A DNA stretch of 64,000 nt from Amycolatopsis viridis (GTDB lineage: Bacteria; Actinomycetota; Actinomycetes; Mycobacteriales; Pseudonocardiaceae), in assembly GCF_011758765.1 (NCBI RefSeq), contig NZ_JAANOU010000001.1, positions 2,356,001 to 2,420,000 on the forward strand, written 5' to 3'. A program made the position numbers and the translations under genes. Of the stretch, positions 35,562 through 44,009 are shown piece by piece. Below the pieces are notes generated by a model, which was not told the DNA's origin, searched no databases, and saw only the letters and a list, made by a program, of their open reading frames with translations. Each line of letters opens with the position of its first letter. Within the stretch, counting starts at the first letter, position 1.

Positions 35562-36272
35562 TCAGCGGGTCAGGGCCGCCTCGATCCCGGTGAGCAGGCA
35601 CTCCAGGCCGAACTCGAAGCGGGTGGCCGGATCGGGATCACCGGCTTCCAGCACGCGGCGGGCGAAGTGCGGGTACCGGCCCGACTCGACGACCTGGCGG
35701 ACGTAGCCCCCGACCCAGTCCCGCCACTCGTCCTCGGTCATCCCGGTGCGGCGCTGCACCTCCAGCTCGGCGAGCTCGGCGGACACCGCGCCGAGCACAT
35801 GGGTGTTGAGCGTGTTCACCACCATCGCGGCGAGGGTCGGATCGCCGGTCACGCGGGAGACGAGGCCGAGCTGGTGGTCGGCCCGCGCGATCACGTTGGG
35901 CCCGAGGGCCGGGTACCGGGTGGCCTGCTGGGCGAGCCAGGGGTGCCGCAGCAGCACGGCCCGCTGGCGGCGGGCGAGCTGGGCCAGCTCCGCGCGCCAG
36001 TCGTCCGACGGCGGGGGCAGCGGCTCCTCACCGACGATCGTGTCGACCATCAGCTCGAACAACTCGTCCTTGCTCGCGACGTGCCGGTAGAGCGAGGTGG
36101 TGCCGGAGCCCATCTCCGCCGCGAGGCGGCGCATCGACAACGCTTCCAGTCCCTCGGCGTCCGCGATCGCGATGGCCGTGCGGACGATCTTCTCCTCGGT
36201 GACCACCGGCCGGGTCCGGGTGGTCCGGTCCCGCATCCAGACCATCGTGGGCGGGTTCTTCGCGCTCGGCAT
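35562..36272 (-). CDS. TetR-family repressor (TetR_C-type)
   Basis: A 236-residue regulator from ATG 36272 (GTG 36278 possible). The HTH is KIVRTAIAIADAEGLEALSMRRLAAEMGSGTTSLYRHVASKDELFELMVD; the C-terminal part with LAQQATRYPALGPN and GMTEDEWRDWVGGYV is the TetR_C class of drug and antibiotic regulators. It is divergent from the FAD monooxygenase gene with an 80-base gap holding a GGGAAC/GTTCCC operator, so it is likely the repressor of that enzyme and of itself. Confidence 0.9.
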   Translation of the reverse strand: MPSAKNPPTMVWMRDRTTRTRPVVTEEKIVRTAIAIADAEGLEALSMRRLAAEMGSGTTSLYRHVASKDELFELMVDTIVGEEPLPPPSDDWRAELAQLARRQRAVLLRHPWLAQQATRYPALGPNVIARADHQLGLVSRVTGDPTLAAMVVNTLNTHVLGAVSAELAELEVQRRTGMTEDEWRDWVGGYVRQVVESGRYPHFARRVLEAGDPDPATRFEFGLECLLTGIEAALTR

Positions 36273-36299
36273 GGGCACAGTGTACGGATCGGGTACAGT

Positions 36300-36327
36300 G
36301 TTCCCATAGGCGGGAACGGTGTTCCCG
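36300..36327. promoter_or_regulatory. TetR operator candidate, GGGAAC/GTTCCC array
   Basis: CGGGAACGGTGTTCCCG (36311-36327) is a perfect 7+3+7 palindrome. A third half-site, GTTCCC (36300-36305), pairs with the same GGGAAC across six bases, giving two overlapping dyads. They lie between the divergent TetR and monooxygenase starts, the typical place for a TetR autoregulatory operator. Confidence 0.6.
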
Positions 36328-36352
36328 AAAATGTAGCGAGAGGGGAAATCCC

Positions 36353-37855
36353 ATGTCGGACGTGGTGATCGCCGGCGGCGGCTCGGTCGGACTGGCCACC
36401 GCCGTGTTCCTCGCGCACCACGGGGTGCGCGCGCACGTGGTGGAGCGCCGCGCGGGTCTGTCGGAGCACCCGCGGGCGCTCGGTCTCAGCCCGCGCACCC
36501 TGGAGTTGTTCCGCGAGGCCGGGCTGTCCGCGGCGCTGGACGCCGTGGCCGTGCGGTCGACCGAGCTGTGGAAGGCGGACGCGCGCACGGTGGCGGAGAT
36601 CGACCGCGAGCACGCGCCGAGCGGGCCGCCGTTCGCGCAGCCGGAACTCTCGCCGGAGACCCCCCGCGGTCACTACCCGCAGGACCGGCTGGACGCGGCC
36701 CTGCTGCCGGCCGCGCGCGAGCGGGGTGTGACGGTGGACTTCGGGGTCGCGGTGACGGCGGTGGCCCAGGACGCCGAGGGGGTGTCGGTGACCCTGTCCG
36801 ACGGCCGGGTGCTGCGGACGCGTTACCTCGTCGGTGCGGACGGGGTCGGCACCGTCGTGCGGCCGGCGGCCGGGATCGGCACCACCGGGCCGGGCGAGGT
36901 GGGCGAGCCGGTGCGCAACATCCTGTTCGAGGCCGACCTCGTCGGCTTCTTCGGCGCGATGCCGGCCATGACCGAGATCCGGCACCCCGATGTACGCGGC
37001 ATGCTGCTCAGCGTCGGCGAGCGGCGGTGGGTGCTGCACACCGGGGCGCCGGGGACGCCGGCGGAGCTGGTGCGCACGGCGCTGGGCGCGGACGCGCCGG
37101 CGCGGGTGATCGCGGCGAAGTGGTGGCGGCCCACGCTGCGGATGGCCCAGGAGTTCCGGGCCGGGCGGGTGTTCCTGGTCGGCGACGCGGCCAGGGCCAT
37201 TCCCCCGCTGGGCGCCTTCGGTCTCAACAGCGGCCTGGCCGACGGGCACAACCTGGCGTGGAAACTGGCGATGGTGCTGGCCGGGCGGGCGGGGGAGAAG
37301 CTGCTGGACACCTACCACGACGAGCGGCACGCGGTGTCCGAGCTGGTGACGCGGCAGGCCGTGCTGCGGTGGGAGAACCCGCGCCTGCACTGGGATCCGC
37401 GCGCGGTGGCCGAGCGGGCGGCGGCCGGGGCGTGGAACGCCCCGATGGTGACGATGGGCTACCGGTACGACTCGTCGGCCGTGATCGGCGCCGTGGTCGA
37501 GCCACCGTCCACGGAGGACGTCTCGGCGAGCCGGGATGGTGCGCCGGGCTCGCTCCTGCCGCACCACTGGGCCGCGCCGGGAGTGTCCACACTGGACCTC
37601 GTGCGGTCGGGGTTCACGGTGTTCGCCGCCGGCCCGGACTGGGCGGAGGCCGCGGCCAAGGCCGGAGCGCGGCTCGGCCTGCCCGTGGGCGCGGCGACGG
37701 TGCCCAGCCCGGCGTGGCTGTCGACGGTGGGCATCGCGGGCGGCGGGGCGCTGCTGGTGCGCCCGGACGGCTTCGTCGCCTGGCGGTCACCGGTGGCGGT
37801 GCCGGAACCGGACGCGGTGCTGGAGCGGGTGCTGGCCCGGGTGACCGGCCGCTGA
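36353..37855 (+). CDS. FAD-dependent aromatic hydroxylase (polyketide hydroxylase type)
   Basis: A 500-residue group-A flavin monooxygenase. The Rossmann motif VVIAGGGSVGLATAVFLA, substrate-loop block RALGLSPRTLELFREAGL, the DG motif YLVGADGVGTVVRPAAG and the GD motif VFLVGDAARAIPPLGAFGLNSGLAD are present. The GD motif has Arg where His is usual. The C-terminal ~130 residues are a thioredoxin-like domain typical of PheA/TetX and polyketide hydroxylases. Substrate unknown: a phenol, antibiotic or polyketide. Controlled by the divergent TetR gene, which suggests detoxification or catabolism of an inducing compound. Confidence 0.9.
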   Translation: MSDVVIAGGGSVGLATAVFLAHHGVRAHVVERRAGLSEHPRALGLSPRTLELFREAGLSAALDAVAVRSTELWKADARTVAEIDREHAPSGPPFAQPELSPETPRGHYPQDRLDAALLPAARERGVTVDFGVAVTAVAQDAEGVSVTLSDGRVLRTRYLVGADGVGTVVRPAAGIGTTGPGEVGEPVRNILFEADLVGFFGAMPAMTEIRHPDVRGMLLSVGERRWVLHTGAPGTPAELVRTALGADAPARVIAAKWWRPTLRMAQEFRAGRVFLVGDAARAIPPLGAFGLNSGLADGHNLAWKLAMVLAGRAGEKLLDTYHDERHAVSELVTRQAVLRWENPRLHWDPRAVAERAAAGAWNAPMVTMGYRYDSSAVIGAVVEPPSTEDVSASRDGAPGSLLPHHWAAPGVSTLDLVRSGFTVFAAGPDWAEAAAKAGARLGLPVGAATVPSPAWLSTVGIAGGGALLVRPDGFVAWRSPVAVPEPDAVLERVLARVTGR

Positions 37856-37942
37856 CGACACACCCGGCGGCGGTCGCGCGTGCGAGACCGGGCGGCGACG
37901 ATCGCGCGGAGATCGGGGCCGCGCTGTGGTGGATGGACCGGG

Positions 37943-38121
37943 GTGGCGGACGTGCGGTGGAGCGGCGGGGTGCTGCGGCTGATCGCGGACAAGGAAGCCG
38001 TGCGGCCGTCGGCCTGCGGCGGGACGGCTTCGAAAGCCGGGGCCGGCGGTTCAAGGAGCTGGGCCTGACCGGCGGCCTCGCGGTGGGTTACCGGCTCTCC
38101 CCGCGGGGCCGCGCCTTCCTC
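37943..38121 (+). pseudogene. Possible frameshifted remnant of a small winged-helix-like gene
   Basis: From GTG 37943 one frame gives VADVRWSGGVLRLIADKEAVRPSA. After about 38010 the +2 frame gives GLRRDGFESRGRRFKELGLTGGLAVGYRLSPRGRAFL. Joined, they make a ~60-residue protein ending in a plausible wing (YRLSPRGRAFL). The frame change suggests a one-base indel, and its 3' end runs into the convergent M20 peptidase gene. Weak evidence; it may be chance coding bias. Confidence 0.3.
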
Positions 38122-39290
38122 GACGGCGGGTGCGCACCGGCCGGTCCGTCCAGTTCGGTCAGCACGGCCGCGGCCAGTGCGGTCCGCTCCAGCATCCCGG
38201 CCACGCTGACGTGCTCGTGCCGCGCGTGGGCCCCGTCGCCGACGGCGCCCAGGCCGTCGAGCACCGGAACGCCCAGCGCGGCCACGAAGTTGCCGTCGCT
38301 GGCGCCGCCGACCGCGCACTCCCGCAGTGGGACCCCCAGCTGCGCCGCCAGCCCGCGCGCCAGCGTGAACAGCTCGGCGATCCCCGCGGACCGCTCCATC
38401 ACCGGACGGTTCCACCCGCCCGTCACGGTCACGGTCGCGCGGGGGTCGGCGGCCGTCAGCGCGGCCAGCGCCGCCTCGATCCGCCCGGCCTCCGCTGCGG
38501 TGGACACCCGCACGTCGACCTCACCGGAGGCCGACCCGGCGATCACGTTGCCCCGGGTGCCGCCGGAGATCACGCCCACGTTCACCGTCGTCCCGGCCGC
38601 CGGATCGGTCAGGCCGTGCAGCGCGAGCACCACGCGCGCGATCTCGTCGACCGCGCTCGCGCCCTTGGCCGGGTCGAGCCCCGCGTGCGCCGCCACGCCC
38701 GTCGTGGTGACCCGGTAGATCCCGACGCCCTTGCGCGCCGTCTTCACCGCGCCGCCGGCCGCCGCCTCGAACACCAGCGCCGCCCGCACCCCGGACGCCG
38801 CCGACTCGATCACCGGCCGCGACACCGGGCTGCCGATCTCCTCGTCGCCGTTGAGCAGCAGCCGCACCGGCGGCCGCGGCAGGCCCGCCGCGTCCAGCGC
38901 CCGCAGCGCCCACACCGCCTGCACCAGCCCGGCCTTCATGTCGAACACGCCCGGCCCGGTCGCCCGGTCACCGTCCACGGTGAACGGCCAGTGCGCGAGT
39001 GTCCCCGGTGGCCACACGGTGTCGTAGTGGCACAACAACAGCACCGGTGCCGCGTCCGAACCGGCGTAGTCGTACACTCGGACGTCGCCGAACGGGCCGC
39101 CCTTGGTGACCCGCACCGCCGACGGCTCACCGAGCCGGGCGCGCAGCCAGCCGTCCAGCCAGGACAGGCCGGCCTCGAGCAGCAGCCGGTCGGTGCTCGG
39201 GGTCTCCAGGCCGGTGCAGGCGGCCAGGTCGTCGATCATCTGCGCGCGGTGTCCCCGCACCCATTCGTGCAACGCCCGCACATCGGTCAC
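38088..39290 (-). CDS. M20-family metallopeptidase (glutamate carboxypeptidase-like)
   Basis: A 400-residue zinc exopeptidase from GTG 39290. LLLCHYDTVWPPGTL (metal His, catalytic Asp), GVFDMKAGLVQ (bridging Asp), LLLNGDEEIGSPVS (catalytic Glu and metal Glu) and GGASDGNFVAALGVPVLDGLG (metal Asp/His region) are in order, with a dimerisation domain in between (GVAAHAGLDPAKGASAV). It would cleave acylated amino acids, dipeptides or folyl-glutamate. No transport or peptide gene is linked. GGAG lies nine bases before the start. Confidence 0.9.
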   Translation of the reverse strand: MTDVRALHEWVRGHRAQMIDDLAACTGLETPSTDRLLLEAGLSWLDGWLRARLGEPSAVRVTKGGPFGDVRVYDYAGSDAAPVLLLCHYDTVWPPGTLAHWPFTVDGDRATGPGVFDMKAGLVQAVWALRALDAAGLPRPPVRLLLNGDEEIGSPVSRPVIESAASGVRAALVFEAAAGGAVKTARKGVGIYRVTTTGVAAHAGLDPAKGASAVDEIARVVLALHGLTDPAAGTTVNVGVISGGTRGNVIAGSASGEVDVRVSTAAEAGRIEAALAALTAADPRATVTVTGGWNRPVMERSAGIAELFTLARGLAAQLGVPLRECAVGGASDGNFVAALGVPVLDGLGAVGDGAHARHEHVSVAGMLERTALAAAVLTELDGPAGAHPPSRKARPRGESR

Positions 39291-39463
39291 GGCAGCGGCT
39301 CCAGTTCCCTCGGGTGATCCTCCGGGCACGAGCCTGCGGCCGGCCGGGGCGTCCCGCAAGAGGCCAGGTGGCGGCGTCGCGGCAGGCCGGGACGGCGCTT
39401 TCACCGCACGGAGGCGAAGCACTACGCTATGTCGACCCGCCCGCTCGCGAGAAGGTGTACGCA

Positions 39464-40303
39464 ATGGCTTCTTCGCCCAGCCAGGTGCCCGTCGGGGTCG
39501 ACCCGACCCGCCCGAGCATTGCCCGCATCTACGACGGCTTCCTCGGTGGCAAGGACCACTACGAGGTCGACCGCACGGTCATGCGGAAGATCAACGAGGC
39601 GGTCCCGGAAGCGGTCGACATCGCCCGCGGCAACCGCGGCTTCCTCAACCGCGCCTGCCGGTTCCTGGCCAACCAGACCAGGCTGAGCCAGTACCTCGAC
39701 TGCGGTTCCGGCCTGCCCACCGCGGAGAACACGCACCAGATCGTGCAGCGCGCGAACCCCGAGGCGACCGTCGTCTACGTGGACAACGACCCGGTCGTGC
39801 TCGCCCACGGCCGCGCGCTGCTCGAGGAGAACGAGTTCGTCCACATGACCGAGGCGGACATCTTCGAGCCGTCGAAGGTCCTGGACAACGCGGTCGTGCG
39901 GCGCCACATCGACTTCGCCGAGCCGCTGGTGCTGTTGCACGTCGGCACCCTGCACCACTTCGAGGGCGACGGTGCGGCCGCCGTCATGCGCCGCTACATC
40001 GACGCGCTGCCGTCGGGTTCCTACGTGGTGTTCTCGCACTTCTTCGACCCCGAGGTGCCGGAGCTGACCGAGGTGGCGAAGCGGATCGAGAACATCCTGG
40101 TCCACGGGCCGATGGGCGCCGGACGGTTCCGCACCCGCGCGGAGATCCTGGAGATGCTGTCCGGGCTCGAGCTGGTCAAGCCGAACGCGCTGGCCGAGCC
40201 GGGCCTGGCGGTGTGCGACGAGTGGTGGCCGGACGGCCCGCGCCTGGCGCCGCTCAGCCTCGCCGCGCAGTGCATCGTCGGGGCGGTCGGCCGCAAGCCG
40301 TAA
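39464..40303 (+). CDS. DUF574 SAM-dependent methyltransferase
   Basis: A 279-residue protein. PSIARIYDGFLGGKDHYEVDRTVMRKI, RGFLNRACRFLA, YLDCGSGLPTAENTHQIVQ and VVYVDNDPVVLAHGRALL are the DUF574 signature. The SAM site GSGLPT is characteristic. These proteins are abundant in Streptomyces and relatives, frequently several per genome, often beside regulators; their substrates are not known. ATG 39464 follows AGAAGG by eight bases. Confidence 0.92.
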   Translation: MASSPSQVPVGVDPTRPSIARIYDGFLGGKDHYEVDRTVMRKINEAVPEAVDIARGNRGFLNRACRFLANQTRLSQYLDCGSGLPTAENTHQIVQRANPEATVVYVDNDPVVLAHGRALLEENEFVHMTEADIFEPSKVLDNAVVRRHIDFAEPLVLLHVGTLHHFEGDGAAAVMRRYIDALPSGSYVVFSHFFDPEVPELTEVAKRIENILVHGPMGAGRFRTRAEILEMLSGLELVKPNALAEPGLAVCDEWWPDGPRLAPLSLAAQCIVGAVGRKP

Positions 40304-40323
40304 GGCTTTTCCCGGCAGGCGGA

Positions 40324-40527
40324 TCAGGAGTCCTCGCGCTCCTGGTCCGCCGTGTCCGTGCGGTGTTCGTCGTCCGCGGTGGCGCCCCGCGGGCCGAACC
40401 CCGGCGCCGGTTCCGGTGCGCCGGGGCCCGCGTCCGCGGCCGCGATGCGCTCCTCGCCCAGGTACGGGTCGGGTTCGAACGGTGAGGTGGTCATGGCCGT
40501 GGGGGTACCCGGGCGGGTCCCGGTCAT
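40324..40527 (-). CDS. Small acidic disordered protein
   Basis: Up to 67 residues from ATG 40527, which overlaps the IclR stop (ATGA), or 56 from ATG 40494. SPFEPDPYLGEERIAAADAG, then Pro/Gly and Asp/Glu-rich sequence without hydrophobic core, indicates an unstructured protein. It is coupled to the IclR gene, so it could be a regulator accessory or an uncharacterised conserved tail gene. Function unknown. Confidence 0.5.
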   Translation of the reverse strand: MTGTRPGTPTAMTTSPFEPDPYLGEERIAAADAGPGAPEPAPGFGPRGATADDEHRTDTADQEREDS

Positions 40528-41264
40528 GCCCGTCCCGGCCAGCCCGGCGCGCCCAGCTCACGGGAGATCGCCCTGGCCGCCTCGCGGACCGCGCCGTCGA
40601 CCGCCGGCCCGGGCGGCCAGTCGGTCATCGGCACCACGACGCCGATCGCGCCGGCCACGTCCTGCCCTGCGTCGAAGATCGGCGCGGCCACGCCGCACTC
40701 GCCGATCACCGCCTCCTCCACCTCGGTCGCCAGCGCCTCGCCGCGGATCCGTTCCAGGTGCCCGGCCAGCTCGCCCGGGTCAGTGATCGTGTCCCGGGTC
40801 ATGCTGCGCAGCGGCTCCGGCGCGAGTTCGGGGGACCAGGCCAGCATCGCCTTGCCCAGCGCGCTCGCGTGGGCGGGGATGACGATCCCGACCTCCGGCA
40901 TCTGGCGGGAGCCGTCCGGGCGCGGTTCGTGGTGCACGATCATCACCTCGCCGGGCAGCAGGACCCCGGTCCGCACCGCGAACCCGGTGGAGCGGGCCAG
41001 CTCTCCGGCCCAGGTCAGTGCCCGGGAGCGGAGTTCGAGGGTGTCCAGGTAGACGTTGCCCAGCTTGAGCACCGCCGGGCCGAGCCGGTAGCGGGCCGAG
41101 CCGCGGTCCTGCAGCACCAGGCCGTGGGCCTGGAGCGTCTTGATGATCCCGTGCACTGTGGACGGCGCGAGCCCCAGCCGGGCCGCGATTTCGGACAGGC
41201 TCAACCGCCGTTCCGCCCGTAGCACGGCGAGCACGCGGACCGCCCGGTCGACGGACTGGATCAT
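40524..41264 (-). CDS. IclR-family transcriptional regulator
   Basis: A 246-residue regulator from ATG 41264 with AGGAAGGG upstream. N-terminal winged helix SVDRAVRVLAVLRAERRLSLSEIAARLGLAPSTVHGIIKTL; C-terminal ligand domain with IPAHASALGKAMLAW and VIGECGVAAPIFD. It is divergent from dhaK over 109 bases that hold a perfect 17-bp palindrome, so control of dihydroxyacetone utilisation is likely, with a trioses-related inducer. Confidence 0.92.
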   Translation of the reverse strand: MIQSVDRAVRVLAVLRAERRLSLSEIAARLGLAPSTVHGIIKTLQAHGLVLQDRGSARYRLGPAVLKLGNVYLDTLELRSRALTWAGELARSTGFAVRTGVLLPGEVMIVHHEPRPDGSRQMPEVGIVIPAHASALGKAMLAWSPELAPEPLRSMTRDTITDPGELAGHLERIRGEALATEVEEAVIGECGVAAPIFDAGQDVAGAIGVVVPMTDWPPGPAVDGAVREAARAISRELGAPGWPGRA

Positions 41265-41329
41265 CGGTGCACCCTTCCTGCCCGCACGCACTTTACAACA
41301 GGGCCGCCATCGCTCTATCTTCGTACGGA

Positions 41330-41346
41330 ATTCGACGATGTCGAAT
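41330..41346. promoter_or_regulatory. IclR operator candidate ATTCGAC-N3-GTCGAAT
   Basis: ATTCGACGATGTCGAAT is perfect 7+3+7 dyad symmetry. It lies 27 bases upstream of dhaK and 65 bases upstream of the divergent IclR start, the standard arrangement for IclR autoregulation plus control of the target operon. Confidence 0.6.
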
Positions 41347-41373
41347 GTAAGTCGATGATGACGGAGGGGTGGC

Positions 41374-42372
41374 ATGGCAGTACGCCAACTCGTGAACGAT
41401 CCGGATGACTTCGTGCGGGAGGCGCTGGAGGGGCTCCAGCGGGTCCATCCAGACCTGATCCGGTACCACGAGCACCCGGCGTACGTGATCCGGGCGCAGC
41501 AGTCGGACAAGGTCGCGCTGGTCTCCGGCGGTGGTTCCGGGCACGAGCCGCTGCACACCGGGTTCGTCGGTACGGGCATGCTCGACGCCGCGGTCCCCGG
41601 GGCGGTCTTCGCCAGTCCGACCGCGTACCAGGTCCGGAGGGCGATAAGCGCGGCCGACCGTGGCCGCGGTGTGTTGCTGATCGTCAAGAACTACACCGGG
41701 GACGTGCTGAACTTCCGGATCGCAGCCGAACTGGCCGCCGAGGACGGCATTCAGGTGCGGACCGTCCTGGTCGACGACGATCTCGCCACCGACGGCCAGG
41801 AGGACGGCGCGCCCGGGCGGCGCGGCACGGCCGCGGTGGTCGCGGTGGAGAAGATCTGCGGTGCGGCGGCCGAGAACGGCGCCTCGCTCGACGAGGTCGC
41901 GGCGCTCGGGGAGCGGGTCGTGAGCTCGGCCCGCACGATGGCGCTGGCGCTGGCCCCGTGCACCCAGCCGGGCCACGACAAGCCCTCGTTCGACCTGCCG
42001 GACGGCGAGATCGAGTTCGGTGTCGGTATCCACGGCGAGCACGGGATCGGCCGCCGTCCCTACGCGCCGGTGCGCGAACTGGTCGCCGACCTGACGAAAC
42101 CGATCGTGGCCGCGCTCGGACTGGACCGCGGCGACCAGGTGATCGCGATCGTCAACGGGCTCGGCTCCACGCACGGCCTGGAGCTGTCCGTGGTGCACCG
42201 CGAGCTGTCGGTGTTCCTGGAGGACCTCGGTGTCCGCGTCGGACGCGCGCTGGTCGGTTCCTACGTGACGGCGCTGGACATGCGGGGCTGCTCGATCACG
42301 CTGCTGCGTGCCGACGAGGAGTTGCTCGCCCTGTGGGATTCGCCGGTGGCCACCCCGGCCCTGACGTGGTGA
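41374..42372 (+). CDS. dhaK: Dihydroxyacetone kinase, DhaK subunit
   Basis: A 332-residue DhaK: SGGGSGHEPLHTGFVG (substrate loop), VLLIVKNYTGDVLNF, and GVGIHGEHGIGR, whose His is the residue that covalently binds dihydroxyacetone as a hemiaminal (GMGIHGEPG in well-studied proteins; here the Pro is His). With DhaL it phosphorylates dihydroxyacetone to DHAP. GGAGGGG precedes ATG 41374. The IclR regulator is divergent. Phosphoryl donor DhaM is not seen in this window. Confidence 0.93.
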   Translation: MAVRQLVNDPDDFVREALEGLQRVHPDLIRYHEHPAYVIRAQQSDKVALVSGGGSGHEPLHTGFVGTGMLDAAVPGAVFASPTAYQVRRAISAADRGRGVLLIVKNYTGDVLNFRIAAELAAEDGIQVRTVLVDDDLATDGQEDGAPGRRGTAAVVAVEKICGAAAENGASLDEVAALGERVVSSARTMALALAPCTQPGHDKPSFDLPDGEIEFGVGIHGEHGIGRRPYAPVRELVADLTKPIVAALGLDRGDQVIAIVNGLGSTHGLELSVVHRELSVFLEDLGVRVGRALVGSYVTALDMRGCSITLLRADEELLALWDSPVATPALTW

Positions 42373-42383
42373 AGGAGACGATT

Positions 42384-42986
42384 GTGGACACTCGGGCGTG
42401 GATCGAGCGGTTCGCCGCCGTGATTGACGAGCGCGGAGCGGAACTGACCGAACTGGACCGTCTCGCCGGCGACGGCGACTACGGCACCAACTTGCGGCTC
42501 GCCCTGGCGAAGGTGCGCGCGAACCTGGACACGGACGACCCGCGGACCCCGGGTGCGGTGTTCACCTCGGTGTCCAACGCGTTCCTGAACACCGGCGGCA
42601 CCAGCGGGCCGTTGTTCGGCATGTGGTTCCGCGAGTTCGCCAAGGGCCTGGGCGACGAGGAGCTGTCGGCGCGCAGCCTGAGCGTCGCGGCCAGCGAGGC
42701 GGAGGCCACGGTGCGCCGTCTCGGCGGTGCCGAGGTCGGTCACAAGACCATGGTCGACGCGATGGTGCCGGCGGCGCAGGCGCTGACCGCCGCGGCCGAG
42801 CGGAAGGCCGACGTGGAGACCGCGCTGAAGGACGCCGCGGAAGCGGCGCAGGTTGGTGCCCTCTCCACGGAGGAGCTGCTGGCCAAGCGCGGCCGGGCCA
42901 GCTACGTGGGCGAGCACGCCCGCGGCGTCGTGGACCCCGGTGCGCTGACCGTGGCGTGGTTCTTCGAGGCCGCCACCGCCGCGTGA
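42384..42986 (+). CDS. dhaL: Dihydroxyacetone kinase, DhaL (ADP-binding) subunit
   Basis: A 200-residue helical DhaL: LDRLAGDGDYGTNL carries the Asp cluster for Mg-ADP; NTGGTSGPLFGMWF, GHKTMVDAMVPAAQAL and RGRASYVGEHARGVVDPGA (the closing loop) follow. GTG 42384 is chosen because AAGGAG sits six bases before it; an upstream GTG at 42369 would give a GTGA overlap. It needs either a DhaM/PTS donor encoded elsewhere or acts with ATP. Confidence 0.92.
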   Translation: MDTRAWIERFAAVIDERGAELTELDRLAGDGDYGTNLRLALAKVRANLDTDDPRTPGAVFTSVSNAFLNTGGTSGPLFGMWFREFAKGLGDEELSARSLSVAASEAEATVRRLGGAEVGHKTMVDAMVPAAQALTAAAERKADVETALKDAAEAAQVGALSTEELLAKRGRASYVGEHARGVVDPGALTVAWFFEAATAA

Positions 42987-42997
42987 CACCCGGGGTG

Positions 42998-43070
42998 GCG
43001 CGGCCCCCTGGGGGTGGGCCGCGCCGCCCCGTTCTCCCCGGGTTCGCCGGACGGCGGACCCGGGGAGAAG
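42998..43070. terminator. Two back-to-back hairpins between convergent genes
   Basis: GGCGCGGCCC/GGGCCGCGCC (42998-43007 and 43017-43026) is followed by TTCTCCCCGGGT/ACCCGGGGAGAA (43033-43044 and 43059-43070), both perfect. The first fits dhaL, the second the MpaB-like gene on the opposite strand; the T- and A-ended second stem can act in both directions. Confidence 0.7.
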
Positions 43071-43073
43071 CCG

Positions 43074-43961
43074 TCAGCGGGACCGGCGGCGCAGCAGAGC
43101 CGGATCGATGTCCGCCGGTGGCCCGGCGGCGCCGAGGTCCGACGGCGAGTAGCCCGTGGGGTAGCCGGGGTAGCTGCGCACCTTCGAGTGCAGCAGCTTG
43201 GACTTGCGGCGCGGCGGAAGCGGCCGCACCAGCGCCGCCCGCGCGCGCAGCCCGGCCTGCACCGCGTGACCGGCCCAGGCCGGGGCCGGGCCGAACCCGA
43301 ACGCCGCGAGCATCCGGTCGTCCAGCAGGCTGCGCACGCCCAGCGCCACGGCGGGCCGGACCGGCTTCGGGAACCAGGAGCAGAACAGGTCCACCGTGTA
43401 CCGGCCGATCCGGTGGTTGTCCGGCGAGGGGACGAAGTTCGCCTCCTCGTAAGCGTCCTTGAACTCGCGGAACGCGTCGAAGTCGCCGGGGATGTCCTTG
43501 ATCCCCATGCGCCGGCCGACCTCGCGGAAGTAGAAGTACGCGGCCTGCCGTTCGTTCTCGTGCAGCCGCCGCCACCCGAACTCGTCGATCCAGTCGACCG
43601 GGTCGTAGACGAACGTCGACAGCACGTACCGCATGTCGTCGTTGCTGATGCGGTACCGGCCGTGCATCCGGTTGATCGTGCTCAGCGCTTCCCGGCCCCG
43701 TGGCGAGTCGTACCCGTGCTCGGCCAGTTCCGCCATCAGCACGGCGGTGTCGTCGTAGCGCTTCTGCGGCCGCTGCTCGAACTCGCCGGTCGCGGCGAGC
43801 AGGTGCGAGATGCTCGGCACGCAGTAGGTCCGGAACAGGGCGAACTCCAGCGCCCGCTGGTAGTCCCAGGGGAACTCGAAGCCGATGGAGATCCGGTAGA
43901 TCTCCTGGTGGTCCCGCTCCGGGTCGCACCGCGCGATCCGGCGCAACCAGTACCCGCTCAT
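43074..43961 (-). CDS. MpaB/latex-clearing-protein-type oxygenase (DUF2236)
   Basis: A 295-residue protein from ATG 43961 with GAGGAGG upstream. DPERDHQEIYRISIGFEFPWDYQRALEFALFRTYCVPSISHLLAATGEF and the basic stretch RPQKRYDDTAVLMAELAEHG match the oxygenase-MpaB family, which coordinates heme or iron through a conserved His and Arg-Asp pair. The family includes mycophenolic acid cleavage and rubber oxygenase Lcp. The substrate here is unknown. A second relative lies at 44718 with a TetR gene between them. Confidence 0.85.
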   Translation of the reverse strand: MSGYWLRRIARCDPERDHQEIYRISIGFEFPWDYQRALEFALFRTYCVPSISHLLAATGEFEQRPQKRYDDTAVLMAELAEHGYDSPRGREALSTINRMHGRYRISNDDMRYVLSTFVYDPVDWIDEFGWRRLHENERQAAYFYFREVGRRMGIKDIPGDFDAFREFKDAYEEANFVPSPDNHRIGRYTVDLFCSWFPKPVRPAVALGVRSLLDDRMLAAFGFGPAPAWAGHAVQAGLRARAALVRPLPPRRKSKLLHSKVRSYPGYPTGYSPSDLGAAGPPADIDPALLRRRSR

Positions 43962-44009
43962 CCCCAGCCTCCTCGTGATCCCCGTTCGACGGTGCTTCCC
44001 CCGCACTCG

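Noticed and set aside
36568..37850. Long open frame overlapping the FAD hydroxylase in another frame
   Set aside because: Alternating Arg/Ala/Gly/Pro composition and no motif; the hydroxylase frame carries the FAD and GD motifs. Only the short stretch after 37943 was kept as a possible remnant.
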